This document shows positions 21,712 to 32,879 of a stretch of 64,000 nt of DNA, one piece after another. Source of the DNA: Lomentospora prolificans (taxonomy: Eukaryota > Ascomycota > Sordariomycetes > Microascales > Microascaceae); assembly GCA_029532625.1 (NCBI GenBank), contig JARFXM010000004.1, positions 124,001 to 188,000 of the forward strand. The letters run 5' to 3'. Each line of letters opens with the position of its first letter. Position 1 is the stretch's first letter. Both the position numbers and the translations under genes were made by a program. The notes under the pieces are model-generated. The model saw only the letters and a list, made by a program, of their open reading frames with translations. It made no database searches and had not been told where the DNA came from.

Positions 21712-22280
21712 GCCCGAATGTCGCGCCCAGTGGCTGTCTTTGTGGGCGTGTGTTGCTTAAGGAGGCCAAGAGAAGAAGGCTTGTTTCCTTCCATTCGCTC
21801 GTAGAATATAATTAGTATTGCAGAATCAACAACTATTGTGTCAGTCCTGAAAATCTTGGGAGACTAGCCGCTGGGCACCTAATATAGTCCTGCAGGAACA
21901 AGTTGGCGTGGGGGTTAATCTGAAACTTAAATTTCTGCATCACCACATATTATGGGTGACGACACGATGGGGAGTGTGTCACTAGCCAGCGTTTTGTGCC
22001 CACCTAGACAACTTTGATCGACTCCGAGAGTCCATTTGGACGGTAGCTGCTAACTTAGTTCATTTGAATAAGGTTTGGTTTACCAGCCACAATCTATTCT
22101 TCAGTGATTATCCACTTCCACGTGGTTTTTGCAAAGATGAGTTTGGCACTGGAGCTCATGCAACCAAATCTATTCGCAAAAGGCCATTGCCTATCCAACT
22201 GAATGAGTGAAAGACCACACTTGGCACAGTTAATATGGTGTGTGAAGGAGCTAACCCGCATCACGCTATTATTTCACAGA
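21712..22280. other. Intergenic between the two DUF985 copies
   Basis: About 570 bp without a recognisable gene; the promoter of the damaged copy should be here. Confidence 0.5.
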
Positions 22281-22907
22281 TTACGATTCTTCAGGCGTCC
22301 AACCGATCGGTGCGAACTCGACACCCTCCTCGCTAAAACCTGGCGCCACTGGACAAAAGGTCAGTCGGCGTTCAATTACTTCAATTATTTCAAGAAGGGT
22401 GCATTGTGAAAGCCTACCTGTTGTTCCGACAAGGGTCCAGTCCCCCAGGCTCCTCGCGCTCTGCCACTCCCGCTTGCCGATCACCACCTGTGGCATTTGG
22501 CCGTCAAAAATATCCGGGCCCAATATGGCGTTTCTAACAGGCCCTTCTTCACCCCAAAGAGACAATACAAGGGGCGCGCCCGCGTAGTAGTGCCAGACTT
22601 CGACGGCATCCAGACGATGCCACAGCGAGGAACCAGCGGAGCCTTCGAGAAGGTAATAGATGGCCGTGCTCGCAGACCGGTTTCCACACGTGTCTGTATC
22701 CCGAAAAGTCTCAATGAAGTACCCTTTCTCCGGATTCGGCACGAGGCCTAGTGTAGCCACGACCTCCTCTGCTGACCGCGTGTTTATCGATGCGTGATTT
22801 CCGCCATGTTTGCGAGTGGACTCAAACGATCTCGCTCCGTCAGCGACAACGTAGGAGGCCAAAGAAGCCAAGGCCAAGAGGGAGAGGGGGCAAGCGAGGC
22901 GAAACAT
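22281..22907 (-). CDS. Secreted DUF985 (cupin_5) protein
   Basis: Exons 22907-22418 and 22348-22281 give 185 aa. The signal peptide is M-F-R-L-A-C-P-L-S-L-L-A-L-A-S-L-A-S up to about residue 23, so the protein is secreted, unlike most DUF985 proteins, which are cytosolic. The cupin core reads Y-Y-L-L-E-G, S-L-W-H-R-L-D-A-V-E-V-W-H-Y-Y-A-G-A-P-L, then D-W-T-L-V-G-T-T-V-A-P-G-F across the intron. The 3' splice site is GTCCAG at 22349; the later TTTTAG gives the wrong frame. Biochemical role is unknown for the family. A TATA-like run (TATTTATATTC on the minus strand) lies about 105 bp upstream. It forms a tandem pair with the damaged copy at 21175-21711. Confidence 0.85.
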   Translation of the reverse strand: MFRLACPLSLLALASLASYVVADGARSFESTRKHGGNHASINTRSAEEVVATLGLVPNPEKGYFIETFRDTDTCGNRSASTAIYYLLEGSAGSSLWHRLDAVEVWHYYAGAPLVLSLWGEEGPVRNAILGPDIFDGQMPQVVIGKREWQSARSLGDWTLVGTTGRLSQCTLLEIIEVIERRLTFCPVAPGFSEEGVEFAPIGWTPEES

Positions 22908-25140
22908 GTCCTTTTTACAATGTATTACAATGATTGTTAGATTCGGGAGGCAGGAATTGACCGGCGGACGAGTGTCGAGAGTCGATCTGGCTCGAATGGT
23001 GGGGCAGTGTAAGAATATAAATATTCCAAGGCTTACTTTTCCGTAGGATCCGGGCAAGTCTGACATGCTATGCGGGCTGACGCCGATTATGATACGACAT
23101 GCAGGAGGGAATACGCTTACTCGTGCACTTCACCAACCACTTTAGGGACTTTTTTTTTTTCAACGGGCCCATATTTTGACTATTTCGGCCTAACTCAAGA
23201 GAGGGGACTCTTCTTTGGATTCATGGCGTCCAAGATCGAATCTGCAGCCACCCGGACAGGCGGATGGCGAACTGCCAGAATATAATTATAGAGAGCCTTT
23301 TTTTTTCTGAAAGCTTTAAAAAGTTGGTTTATCTTGAAGTGGTTCCCGACTGTTTGTATGGGCCTAAAGTCACGAATATCGCAGGTCGAAATCACACCCT
23401 AACTACATGATGTTAGGCTTTTCTTATATATGGCACATCTTTATTACCTTCCATATATAATCCCCACTTTTCAGCTTTTCAAATCCGTTTTATGCAATGT
23501 CACGCTACTACATGCTAGAATCTTGAATTTTCTTTTGTTTGCATTGCCTTCTTATTTTTATGTAGGTGGCCAGTACTGATAGCGGGCTCATTGGGAGAAT
23601 ATCCTGAAGTGGTCGGTGTGGGACACGAGTATTTCACAAGCCAGCTCGGGATTCTGATGGTTGATAAATATCTCAAACCATCTAGTAAGCAAAACGCCAC
23701 CGTAATATCATCACTGAGAACTCCTATTTCCGTCTTCAAAACTAACCAGCTCTGTCTTTCTATTAACTCAAGTAAGGAAAGGTAAGTTTAATCATTTCAG
23801 GCTCCTTGAATTGTACCTACTGTAATACCGACATACCACAGTCGGTACTTGAGGCCCTTCGAAGATCTTTCCCTGTAGCTTTTCAGCTCCCCTAAAGCCA
23901 GGTCAGCCACTCCTCGATGACCCTGTTACATGGAATGGGAGCATTTACGATCAAAAAGCTTAAACCGCGTCGTGTCACATTCTGCTAATTATAACAGCTG
24001 GCATCCTCTGGTGTTGGCGCGCTGTCATACTCCTAGGCACGACAGCCCGCCACCGAAGAAACCAGACGCTGAAAGTCCATCTCAACTCAAAACGATATTC
24101 CAACAGAATCCCCCAATGCGTCCGTCTCTTGGCCGATTTATGGGGCTTTGGAGGGGCCGGTTTCCGCTACGCATGGCACCCTGCTCCAAACTTCTGCCTC
24201 GCTCATTCGATAGATGATCTCGATATTCTCTAGTATCGCCCAGTTGTAATATATTTAAGACAGCTAGCTCTATTCTCACCTTCCAAAAACATCGTCCAAC
24301 CTGTTGTCAAGGGCCTAGTCGACATAGCCTTCTCTGTGCTCATCGACATAATATGTCTCATAGCGCACAACAATTAGATTAGTCTATACTGCCTCGCAAG
24401 AGATGTCTCGTCCATTTCGTTGGCTAAGGCTCTGCGCAGAATCAAAATCTCCAGGGTCTGCATTAGGAAGCATGTCGGCTGTATTGGGTCAAAATGATAA
24501 TACCCTTTATGGTAAACTACTTCTATTAAGTCTAGAATTTCTTCGTAAATTCACACCCTGTGACAGTGAGTATCATCCCGCCTTCCTGTTGCGCAGCTTA
24601 CAGAGCGTCTATTTAATACATGCCGACTATGTGTATTATCTGCGCGCGCTTCTGCAACTAGGCGTGCGCGGCCGGACATTGAGATATCCAATGCCTGGGC
24701 AGTTGTGTTTATATTTTGACAGGGCAATGCCTCACGAAACGGCTTGCATATAAAATTCAACCCTGTTCAGTCATTGATCCAGCTTCGAATCATTTTCTGG
24801 ACCTCTATTCTTGATCGCACCCAAACTCGTGCGTTGTACCCCGTGTGTTTTAAACATATAGGCCTAGGATTAGGAGCGAAATTTGGCAAATGCGCAATAT
24901 TGATGACTTAATTATGATATAAGCGCCCGGATTTGAAATCAAGCGCAGGATCGACACAACAATGGAGGGATGACACCATAATATCACAGGTGCAGTTGGG
25001 CATTTGTAATAGCTATTCGTCTGTGCGACCATCCAGCACTAGAAAATGGGTTAGACGTTTTACACTCTCATCCTGTCACGTTGATACCTGGTTTTCAAGG
25101 AATCTAACCTCCTCACCTTGACTCCTAGTCCATCGAAACG
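22908..25140. other. Intergenic 2.2 kb, AT-rich, no gene seen
   Basis: Contains many short AT-rich patches and oligo-T/A runs (for example 23151-23160). No recognisable domain in any frame. May be mutated repeat sequence. Confidence 0.45.
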
Positions 25141-26178
25141 TACAATCTCCCTCCCGAGACCAAGGCCTACGAAGACCCTGCATCGCTAGGGCAGACCCAG
25201 ACATCGATTTGGCCATGTGCAACGTACGCGTCGACAGGCACCACGTAACGATCCGCCCCAGTCTCGAGGCCGACAAGGCGGTCTGCTGTGAGTGGCCCCT
25301 GGTCCAGGATCGGGATCATTTTCAGGACCTTGTTGGAGTTGCGCGCAAGAGCCTGGCGGAGCTCGGACTTTGATCGGTACTCAGGGGAGGTTCGCGCCGA
25401 CTGCCCTGAAGATTACAGAGCTGCTTACGGATCGGCAAGGTCTTGAGCTCCGAGCTCAGAGCCTTTGGTGGGCTCAATGATGGGGGCTTTTTTTCCCGAC
25501 TTTGTCTCGTATTACTTCATAAACAGGAAGACTGGTAGGAAATATTTTCCCGATCGGATTTAGACACCGTGAGTTCCGTGAGACTCCGCATTGTAGCTAC
25601 TTCGAACGGCAACTGTTAACATTACTGTAGTCTTTGACTCCATTCAAGAAGCCATTCGGCGACTGAGCTCGATCCAACCAACTGTGCAGCTCCAGCGTCC
25701 CAACGTGGAGGTCCGAGATTTGAAAACCGGGGCGACCATTGAGAAGGTCAAGTCCGACGTCCCAGATCTCATCATGACCACGGGAACGCTCAAGGCATCC
25801 AATGTCGCCCAAGAGGAAGCGGCCGTCCTGTTTCGTTTCCGGCCCGGTCAGCCTTGGCCTGGGGAGGCACCGCTCGTCTGGGCGAATCACGGCGAAAAAG
25901 GAGAGATCTGCCTCGTTTCGCCCAGCGGAACAGCAATCCAGGCGTACGCTTACAATAGGCCAGTGCCACTAGAGGTTCACAACTTTGAAACGGATTCCGC
26001 TAAGAAGGTAGATTGGGAATGGCCTAGTTGGCAAGCGAATCTGCCCGTGCACGCCAGGAACGTGGCTGGCTTGTACGAAGCTTTCGCGGAGGGTGATCCG
26101 GCAAAGTATCCCACGTTCGAGGATGCGGCGGAGAGACACCGCCAATTGGACGCAATTCTTTGCGGGTGGCAGGCATGA
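25141..26178 (+). pseudogene. Broken Gal80-like (Gfo/Idh/MocA fold) gene
   Basis: Pieces of one NAD-binding-fold protein of the Gal80/oxidoreductase family lie in order but in changing frames: P-P-E-T-K-A-Y-E-D-P-A-S-L at 25141; D-I-D-L-A-M-C-N-V-R-V-D-R-H followed by C-C-E-W-P-L from 25200 until a stop after A-E-L-G-L; G-T-Q-G-R-F-A-P in a second frame until about 25480; F-V-S-Y-Y-F-I-N-R-K-T-G near 25500-25530 with a stop; and the C-terminal part, intact from about 25630 to the stop at 26178, with G-E-K-G-E-I-C-L-V-S-P-S-G-T-A and the closing A-E-R-H-R-Q-L-D. The N-terminal GxGxxG segment is not visible. Introns may explain some joins, but at least two frame changes are not bounded by GT..AG, so I call it a pseudogene. 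Family memory only, no alignment. Confidence 0.7.
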
Positions 26179-26403
26179 ACACGAACACCCTCAATTTTAT
26201 GCAGTCTGATGTATTTCCCTTGGGGATACAGTTAGGAAATACTTCTATTGCTTCAATTGATTGTCCTAACTAAACATGGTGCTGCCAGCCGTGGAAGCAG
26301 GGAATTAACTATCCAAATGAGGAAACCAGTAAGAATAACAAACGCCTCAAAGACCTCGCAATCCACAAGAAAGGAAGAAAAAAAAAATCAAACCGTCACA
26401 GTC

Positions 26404-28100
26404 TTAAAACTCAAACACTTCTTCTTCCACGTGAAATAGTCCGCGTTCCTTACTGACCAAACTAGCTGCCCTGCGCGCAGCATCAACGAGCGGTCTAGGC
26501 CCGCACAGGTTGACGGCAGCATCCAAGCCACACCTCCTACGCCTCACATCCTTCAACCAGGTTTCGACGTCCGGGCGACCCCCATGTACTGTGGCAGGGC
26601 CACGGAAGACGTACCCGTCGTTGGCGATGAGGGCCTCCTCGGTGGCCTCGGTCTTCTTGAGACCGCTGGCAAAGATGGAAATTTCCAAGACCACGGGAAT
26701 ATTTTCGTCTTTGATGCGCTTGGCCATCTGGATCATTTCCTCTTCGAACCATTGCGCATGAGTTATGTCTTTGATAGCCCATAGGATATGAATATGCCTC
26801 ATCTCCTCTTCGAGGGTGCCAGAGCACACGGAGTGGGCTGCCCAATTGATAACGTGTGACGCAATGGAAATGGCTGGCGTGATGCCGATACCACCAGCGA
26901 TGAGCACCACGACGGGGTACTGTTCCCATTGCAGACCGGGGTGACCGTAGGGTCCATCTACCCTAATTTTGACAGCGTGGGGAGGTATCGAGATGGCCGT
27001 TCGGGGATCGAGCTTTTCGCCATAGAGCATGTTACCATCGGCCGCGAGGCCTTGGACTTGCTTAGTGAACCCACCGAGGCCCCTGATAGCAATCGTAGTA
27101 ATGGGATCGCCCGGAGCCGACGCAATGGTGAAGGGATGCCAGTTGAAGAGGGAAATCGAAGGAAGCTGCACCCAGGCCATCTGGTTCGGTCGAACAACCC
27201 TCACGCCCTCGAGCTTGAACTTGGTGACGCCCCCGGGGTAGTGGACCACGCTCTTGGCAGTGACCCTGCGGAAATTGTAGCAGAGTCGCCATCCCCTGTC
27301 AACCAGCCAGAGGCTGAACCCAGGCAGCAAGAATTCAGGACTGTGTTTGGCATGAACGCAGGCGCCAATCACGTAAACAATGAAGAAGAAGTGGGCGTAG
27401 TAAAAGAGCTCGAAGGAAGTCCTGCGCACCACGCGAAGGATAGCAGTCAGCCCGATGATCACCAATGAACCCCACGCGACTAGACCGGCCTGCGTAGGCT
27501 CGCTGGTTAAGACGGTGGCGAGCTGCTTCGTGCGGATGTAGTGAGCGGCAGTGGTGGCCCAGTGGAAGGTGCCGTGGAAGATTGTGGCGAGGCCGACTAG
27601 ACGATGGTAGTAGAGCAAGACGGGAGCAGGAATACGAAGGACGGTGCTGAAGAGGTTTGTGCGCGGGGCTAGGAGAAGGGAGACTCCGCCATTGGCTATG
27701 CAAAGCCAGCCGTAGAGCTTGTAGTCTGTGGTGAACTTGAGACGATTCCAGCCAAAGAGCATGTTCAAGCCTATGAAGGCAAGAAAGCGAAGGGCATCGG
27801 GGACGCGATGGTGGGTGAGGAAAGGGAATGGGGAGGGAAGGGTCGCGATGCGGTGAAGGAAGACGCGGAATGTGCTATGTTTCGGAGACTTTTTCAAAAA
27901 GGGGCCTAATTTGGTTCCGTGTCAGATGCGACCCAGAAACGGAGGTTTCTCGTGAACATACCACCTCTGTAAACCTTCAAGAGATATGGGGGGAGAACAG
28001 GAATTGCCTCAAGGCAGATTAGCCCGACGACGCAGGCAAAGTAGACCTGACCGGTAAGGTACTGGTCTTTGATGACCGGTCTAAAGTCTCCGCTAATCAT
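26404..28100 (-). CDS. Ferric/cupric reductase transmembrane component (FRE family)
   Basis: Plasma-membrane flavocytochrome that reduces extracellular ferric iron with NADPH. Minus-strand exons 28100-27962 and 27905-26404, about 546 aa. The first helix is in exon 1. Paired heme histidines are in H-R-L-V-G-L-A-T-I-F-H-G and in Y-Y-A-H-F-F-F ... C-V-H-A-K-H. The FAD-binding motif is H-P-F-T-I-A-S, the NADPH pyrophosphate site G-G-I-G-I-T-P, and N-L-C-G-P is the conserved Cys-Gly-Pro of the nicotinamide site; the protein ends E-V-F-E-F, as FRE/NOX enzymes end in an aromatic. It is rather short: there is no secreted N-terminal extension. The intron was chosen as GTATGT (27961) to ATTAG (27906). 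No siderophore or iron-permease gene is next to it. Confidence 0.92.
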
Positions 28101-29591
28101 TGGAAGCTATACCCCGAATTTGGGGGGAAAAGAAAACGTTTACTGAAAGATAGGAGAGAAAGAAGGGCGAAAGGTAGAAGACTGTGTCGAGGAATCACAG
28201 GTGGATTTGCTTAAGCGAAGGTGATGAGGTGGTATGAGAAGACAGACTCGGAGATTGGAAAAAGGAAATATCCCTCCTTGAAGGTGTATTCGTTTATTAT
28301 ATATACCAGATGGAGATGAACGACTTCATCTAGATTTCACATTCCGAGTCGATAATTCCGCGTTGGAGATGGCGCAGCGCCGAGGTAGAATGCTTTCACT
28401 GGATATTATTAAACGTCCAAATTCCACTTTAGCCATTCGCAACCACAAGACGACCGAAGGGGTGGCCAACGCGCACCAACGCCATGTTAGTGTTTTCTTT
28501 CTGTCATCATGCACTCCTTTCCTGTAAGGGGTGAGAGGATAAGTCAGAGAGGTCTTACTTGGTGTGCCCTAACGGGCGCTGTAGAGCGCTCGCTTATCAG
28601 GACCGGGGGATGGATTGCTCGAACATGGTTGCCCCCAAAGGAAGTCAGGGCCGAGGAGTGGTTGACGAACGGAATCACGCCGGTGACACCTGAAAGAAAA
28701 ATTAGATTTTTCCATCTTACGCCGTTCGGCGGCTAGAACCATGGCCGCGTTGATGGAATCACTTCCGGGGGGAAGCAAGCCAGCTGGCTGAATTAGTGAC
28801 AAGGCTGGGGTCGAAACACCAAGAGCCCAGGCACGATTGAATGCCAAGACCAGCTGGATGGAATCAAAAAGTCCCAATTAGGAAACCCACGGCGCTCGGT
28901 CTCGGGCCTTTGGTCGATGCGCGAGCGGCGTGTCTGCGTTTATTCCTCCACTCTTACTTGATTAGAATCTGACACCAGCGTTCACTTCTGACTGGCTGCT
29001 GATTAGACAGGCCCCTGGGCCGGCATAGCCCCCGACCGCGTCTGCGAAAGCGTCTTTTTTTTGTTTTGGAATCAACATCTCCTGAAAGGCCATTTCCTTT
29101 GGACCTATCTCCCCTCCCAACAGTGAGCGACCTTTACCCATCATCAAGTTTTGCTACCCGAGTAAGCGAATCAATCTCATTTGCATGGTCGATCCCCGAG
29201 TTGTTTCCAAATTTCTGGGGCTTGGCGAAAAAGATAGCGATTTAGATGAATGGCACGGCTACGCGTACCGAGGGGAGGAAGTGTCTGAGCCCCAGTATTA
29301 TGCCTAGTAAGTAATAAGATGCAATCCTCGCGAGCAACAGCAAGGTATTCTTAGGCATCATGATTCCAAACCTGGAGAGAGAAGATATACATATATATAT
29401 ACCACGACGATGCAGCCCTATTGTGAGCTGAATAACATTTCTTCCTCATCGAACAGTCAATCGAGTCTTCCCTTACTCTTCATCTTTCAATCGCATTCTC
29501 GCGCACTATATTATCCTACACACAAGTCATCAGTCGCTTCCTCCAAACACATCACAACTCATAACTACAACCACCCATCAATACCACCAAA
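28101..29591. other. Intergenic 1.5 kb, two divergent promoters
   Basis: Upstream of the ferric reductase (left) and of the DM13 protein gene (right). A TATATATATA run at about 29391-29400 lies 190 bp before the latter's ATG. No gene recognised. Confidence 0.5.
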
Positions 29592-30143
29592 ATGATTGCT
29601 CAGACCCTCTTCACCACCAGCTGCCTCGCTCTTGTCGCTCTTGTCTCCGCTCAAGCCGAGCCAGGCTGGACCGGCACCATCCAGGGCATGGACGGCGGCC
29701 TCGCCGGGACCTTTGAAGTCGTCGACGACAAGACCCTCAAGCTCACCGGTTTCACTCTCGAGGACGGCTCCGCCCCCGCTCTCTACTGGTGGGGCTCCGA
29801 GACCGAAGACCTCAGCTCGGGCTTCCGCATCTCCGAGGAGCAGGTTGAGGGTGAGCACGAGAACGAGGAGCTCACCATTGCCCTCGATTCCGGCAAGACG
29901 GCCAAAGATTTCTCTTACGCCGGACTCTGGTGCGAGCAGTTTAACGCCAACTTTGGCGTGGCCAAGCTTTCGGAGGGTGGAGCCTCAGGCGGAAACTCTT
30001 CCAGCTCGAGCGGCTCCGACTCCAATTCCGGCTCCAGCTCTGGTTCCGGCTCCGGCGGCGATTCCAGTGGTGTGACCAGGGCCAGCTTCGCCTCTATGGG
30101 TCTTCTTGCTGCTGCTGCTGCCTTCGCTATCCTCATAGGTTGA
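29592..30143 (+). CDS. DM13-domain secreted protein, probably GPI-anchored
   Basis: Single exon, 183 aa. Signal peptide about 1-20. Residues 25-125 read as a DM13 domain: G-L-A-G-T-F-E-V-V-D-D-K-T-L-K-L-T-G-F followed by D-G-S-A-P-A-L-Y-W-W-G. DM13 is proposed in other organisms to take part in redox/electron transfer through a conserved Cys; here one Cys (L-W-C-E-Q-F) is present. A Ser/Gly linker of about 35 residues follows, then a hydrophobic C-terminal tail ending A-I-L-I-G, the pattern for GPI attachment. So it is probably displayed at the cell wall or membrane. High GC3 codon use suggests good expression. Confidence 0.85.
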   Translation: MIAQTLFTTSCLALVALVSAQAEPGWTGTIQGMDGGLAGTFEVVDDKTLKLTGFTLEDGSAPALYWWGSETEDLSSGFRISEEQVEGEHENEELTIALDSGKTAKDFSYAGLWCEQFNANFGVAKLSEGGASGGNSSSSSGSDSNSGSSSGSGSGGDSSGVTRASFASMGLLAAAAAFAILIG

Positions 30144-30364
30144 CACAACCATAACACAACGAATTAGCCCAATAGTTTCCTGGAGTGGGGGATGGTTTGA
30201 GATCAATGCAGGTCCTTAACATTGTATTAACCGTAGATAGAAGTCAATATAATGTAGCCAAGTTATTATTTTTATATAGCACGTCATATTTTGTATCCAC
30301 GCGCATTAGTGGATGTAGTTACAGCCCATACACATCCGTGATCTGACAATCAAGAATTACAATT

Positions 30365-30690
30365 TCATTTCTTGGAACTGAGCAGCTCATGCCTCAGCCT
30401 GAGCAGGGGTGAGCATAGTGAGCGAGTGAAGAATGGGTCGACGCTCTTCAGCCCAACGTTTCTAATCTCGATATGCTTAGCGATAACCTTCTCGAGGTCC
30501 CCTATTGAGAAGTCCGTCAGGCTTTCCAGCTTGACCAAAGTCAAGTTCTTTGCTGGTAGCAATCTCGGGATGTCTATCTTCTGCAACTGAGGCAAGCTGA
30601 GTCGCTTGACTGTTTTCATCTGGGCTATGGTATTCCGGCCGGATATCTCGGTCAGAGACGATATGTTGCGGAGTATCGGGCTAGCGCATG
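30365..30690 (-). pseudogene. Relic resembling an Ecm33/receptor L-domain protein
   Basis: The frame contains I-L-R-N-I-S-S-L-T-E-I-S-G and H-I-E-I-R-N-V-G-L-K-S-V-D, spaced like the leucine-rich repeats of fungal Ecm33-type GPI proteins. It is short (about 100 residues), lacks a start exon and has a stop just upstream (TAA near 30707). Low confidence: short leucine-rich frames can look like this by chance. Confidence 0.35.
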
Positions 30691-30719
30691 CGCTGTCGTC
30701 CGGTAATTAGACATCATAA

Positions 30720-31458
30720 CTGGATGCGAAATGCGGGCTTTGCAAGGATGCGTTGTCTTGTATGATTATGTCGCCTACGATGCGCCGATATTTGAGAATG
30801 CGAGTTGCCCGCTCGCTTTAATTATTATTAGGCCCCACGATTAAATCAGCGCTAAGAGTATGCTAGATTTTGAGGCCCTGGAGAGGGACGGTCTGCACAC
30901 CTCGCGATATCTATACAAGGCGTAATATGGTATCCTAAATTAATAACAATTAAGGAATTTTGGCGCTGAGTATGGTGTTGGTAGTTTTTTCAATCGAGCA
31001 ACGACTGAAAGGACTATTACACGGTAGAATTAGATATTCACAGCCAACAAACCTCAGGCCCGAGCGCTTGTACAACATAATACGGCCTAGATATGGATGT
31101 CCAACCAGGCCAGCTATTTGAAGCCATTTAGTATAGTTTCACCACCTCTGGTTGGGGACTGACTTGTGGAAGGAAGCTGAGCAGGCTTGAACCAACTAAC
31201 TACATTGCACATGGGAACACAAAATGATAGCCAGCGACTGACAGAGATTGAAACAGAGGAACAAAGCTTTTCAAGGATTATAAACTACTGTATAGAATGT
31301 ATCTCGGGGAGGTTGAGTACGGGGAGCATCATTCGAAGTCTGCGACTCTTAGCCTAGCAAGCGGCAAGAACAGAAACTATTAGCTAGCGGAAAAGGGGAT
31401 CCAGAACCCTGGAAACAATGGTTCCAGGCCAAACAAGGCGAACTACAAGGTATCTTGA
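30720..31458. other. Intergenic, AT-rich, no gene seen
   Basis: No coding pattern recognised; may contain further decayed sequence belonging to the GH55 relic downstream. Confidence 0.45.
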
Positions 31459-31620
31459 ACTGTGAAAGGCCATGGTGCTTTAGGAGACGGTAAGACGGAT
31501 GATACGGAGGCGATTAACAAAGCTATTACGGACGGTGATCGCTGTGGGCCAGAATGTGGTGGCTCTTCGGTCAAGGGTGCCATGGTGAGTTTCCTTCCCC
31601 CGGGCACATATCTGTTGTGA
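31459..31620 (+). pseudogene. Fragment of a GH55 exo-beta-1,3-glucanase gene
   Basis: The frame carries V-K-G-H-G-A-L-G-D-G-K-T-D-D-T-E-A-I-N, then C-G-P-E-C-G-G-S-S and P-P-G-T-Y-L-L, followed by TGA. This is the first strand/turn of the pectate-lyase-3 fold found in GH55 beta-1,3-glucanases (G-D-G-x-T-D-D-T-x-A-I-N and F-P-P-G-T-Y). Only about 50 of some 750-800 residues remain; I see no further matching segment downstream. It is a clear remnant. Confidence 0.65.
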
Positions 31621-31783
31621 TTGGCTAAGCTCCGCTTCATTGTGGTGTGCGCAGGTTTCTCAAGTTATGCCGAACCACTCCCTTTCGAACGGCCACTGAT
31701 AAGGGCGTTTTTCTTATCTTTGAACCACCGTGGGACCCGATATCATAGCTCTATTGGCCGCCCTACAACTCTCCGCTCCCGCA

Positions 31784-32879
31784 ATGTCCAACTCAAAATA
31801 ACTCGCGAGAAAAACTAAACCAAGATAATCAAGCGGCGAAGGCGACGAATCCTTAGGTCAAGATAGGGCTCTGGTGAGGAGGGAACAGATAAGGCAAACG
31901 CAGATCCGACACCGGCAGAAAAAGGAAAACTATATCAAAGAACTCGAACTCGATGTCACTCGTATGCGAAATGCAATAGCACGTGAAGCGACCGAGTCAG
32001 CCCGGTTACGACGTGAGGACGAGGAGCTGAGGTCTAAACTGGCGGAACTCGCATCCACAGGCTCAGACACTCTCGTGGCCCCACTGAGTCTTCCTCTCGC
32101 TAGTGTGCAGCTGAGTTGTTAGACACCAGAGATCACGAGGAGCAAACATCTGTACAAAATACTAGCTCACTGATTCCACTGATGATGATGATGGATTCTT
32201 CTACTTCTACTGTTTCTCTTTGTCACAGACGAAGAAAATTCATATGCCCTGTTATCAAGTTACGTCCTTTTCATACTCCCCGGGCACTCTACTATCAGTA
32301 GCAGAAGAAAGCCAGGCTATCAACTTCATCCTTGTCTAAGTCAAACGCCTCCTTGAACCCAGCTTTCGAAAGACAATCAGATAGCTGATTGCGATCGTGT
32401 GATCGAAAAGGTTGGAGCACATTTGTTGGGACCATTTCCGTCCCTCGGGTTTCCCCGACGATCCTGTCCAATCCGACTCTGACGCCGCAGGCGATGAATC
32501 CGGACATGTACTCATGGCATCGACAATACGCCTCGCCGGTGCGCCAGCTTCTCTATATGATGCGTTTGAGCAAACCCAGTCCCCACCGCCACACGAAGGC
32601 TTTGGGTCTATGTCTTGGCAAACTGGCGGTCTTACTCTCCAGAATTTGCACAGGCTTGCTAAATCTCTCCATCCAGGGGACAAGGAACTGACGCCAGTAC
32701 AAGCATGGTTCGAGTTGGCCGAGCGGTATGGTGCCAGCGCCATACTCCAACAGTCCATCCTGGACACTTTCGTCGGGGTTGTAAAGTGTCCCCATTTTCG
32801 GGCGGTGATTGAAAGAGACGCATTCGAGTCCGCGGTTGACAGGGTCATGTCTCAACAGGTTGGCTCAGCAGTGCAATGA
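31784..32879 (+). pseudogene. Decayed bZIP transcription factor gene
   Basis: From ATG 31784 the frame reads through two in-frame TAA codons (31799-31801 and 31826-31828) into a basic region A-L-V-R-R-E-Q-I-R-Q-T-Q-I-R-H-R-Q-K-K and a coiled-coil E-L-E-L-D-V-T-R-M-R, stopping at 32122. Later pieces lie in other frames: M-P-C-Y-Q-V-T ... L-L-S-V-A-E-E-S-Q-A-I-N-F-I-L near 32245-32335, then E-H-I-C-W-D-H-F from 32412 to the stop at 32879. The order matches a family of Pezizomycotina bZIP proteins as I remember it. GAT repeats (about 32179-32193) sit near one frame change. The two TAA codons fit C-to-T change of CAA. An exon structure that avoids all the stops is not visible. Confidence 0.65.

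Noticed and set aside
32179..32193. GAT repeat as a functional element
   Set aside because: Short simple repeat next to a frame change in a pseudogene; slippage is the simpler reading.
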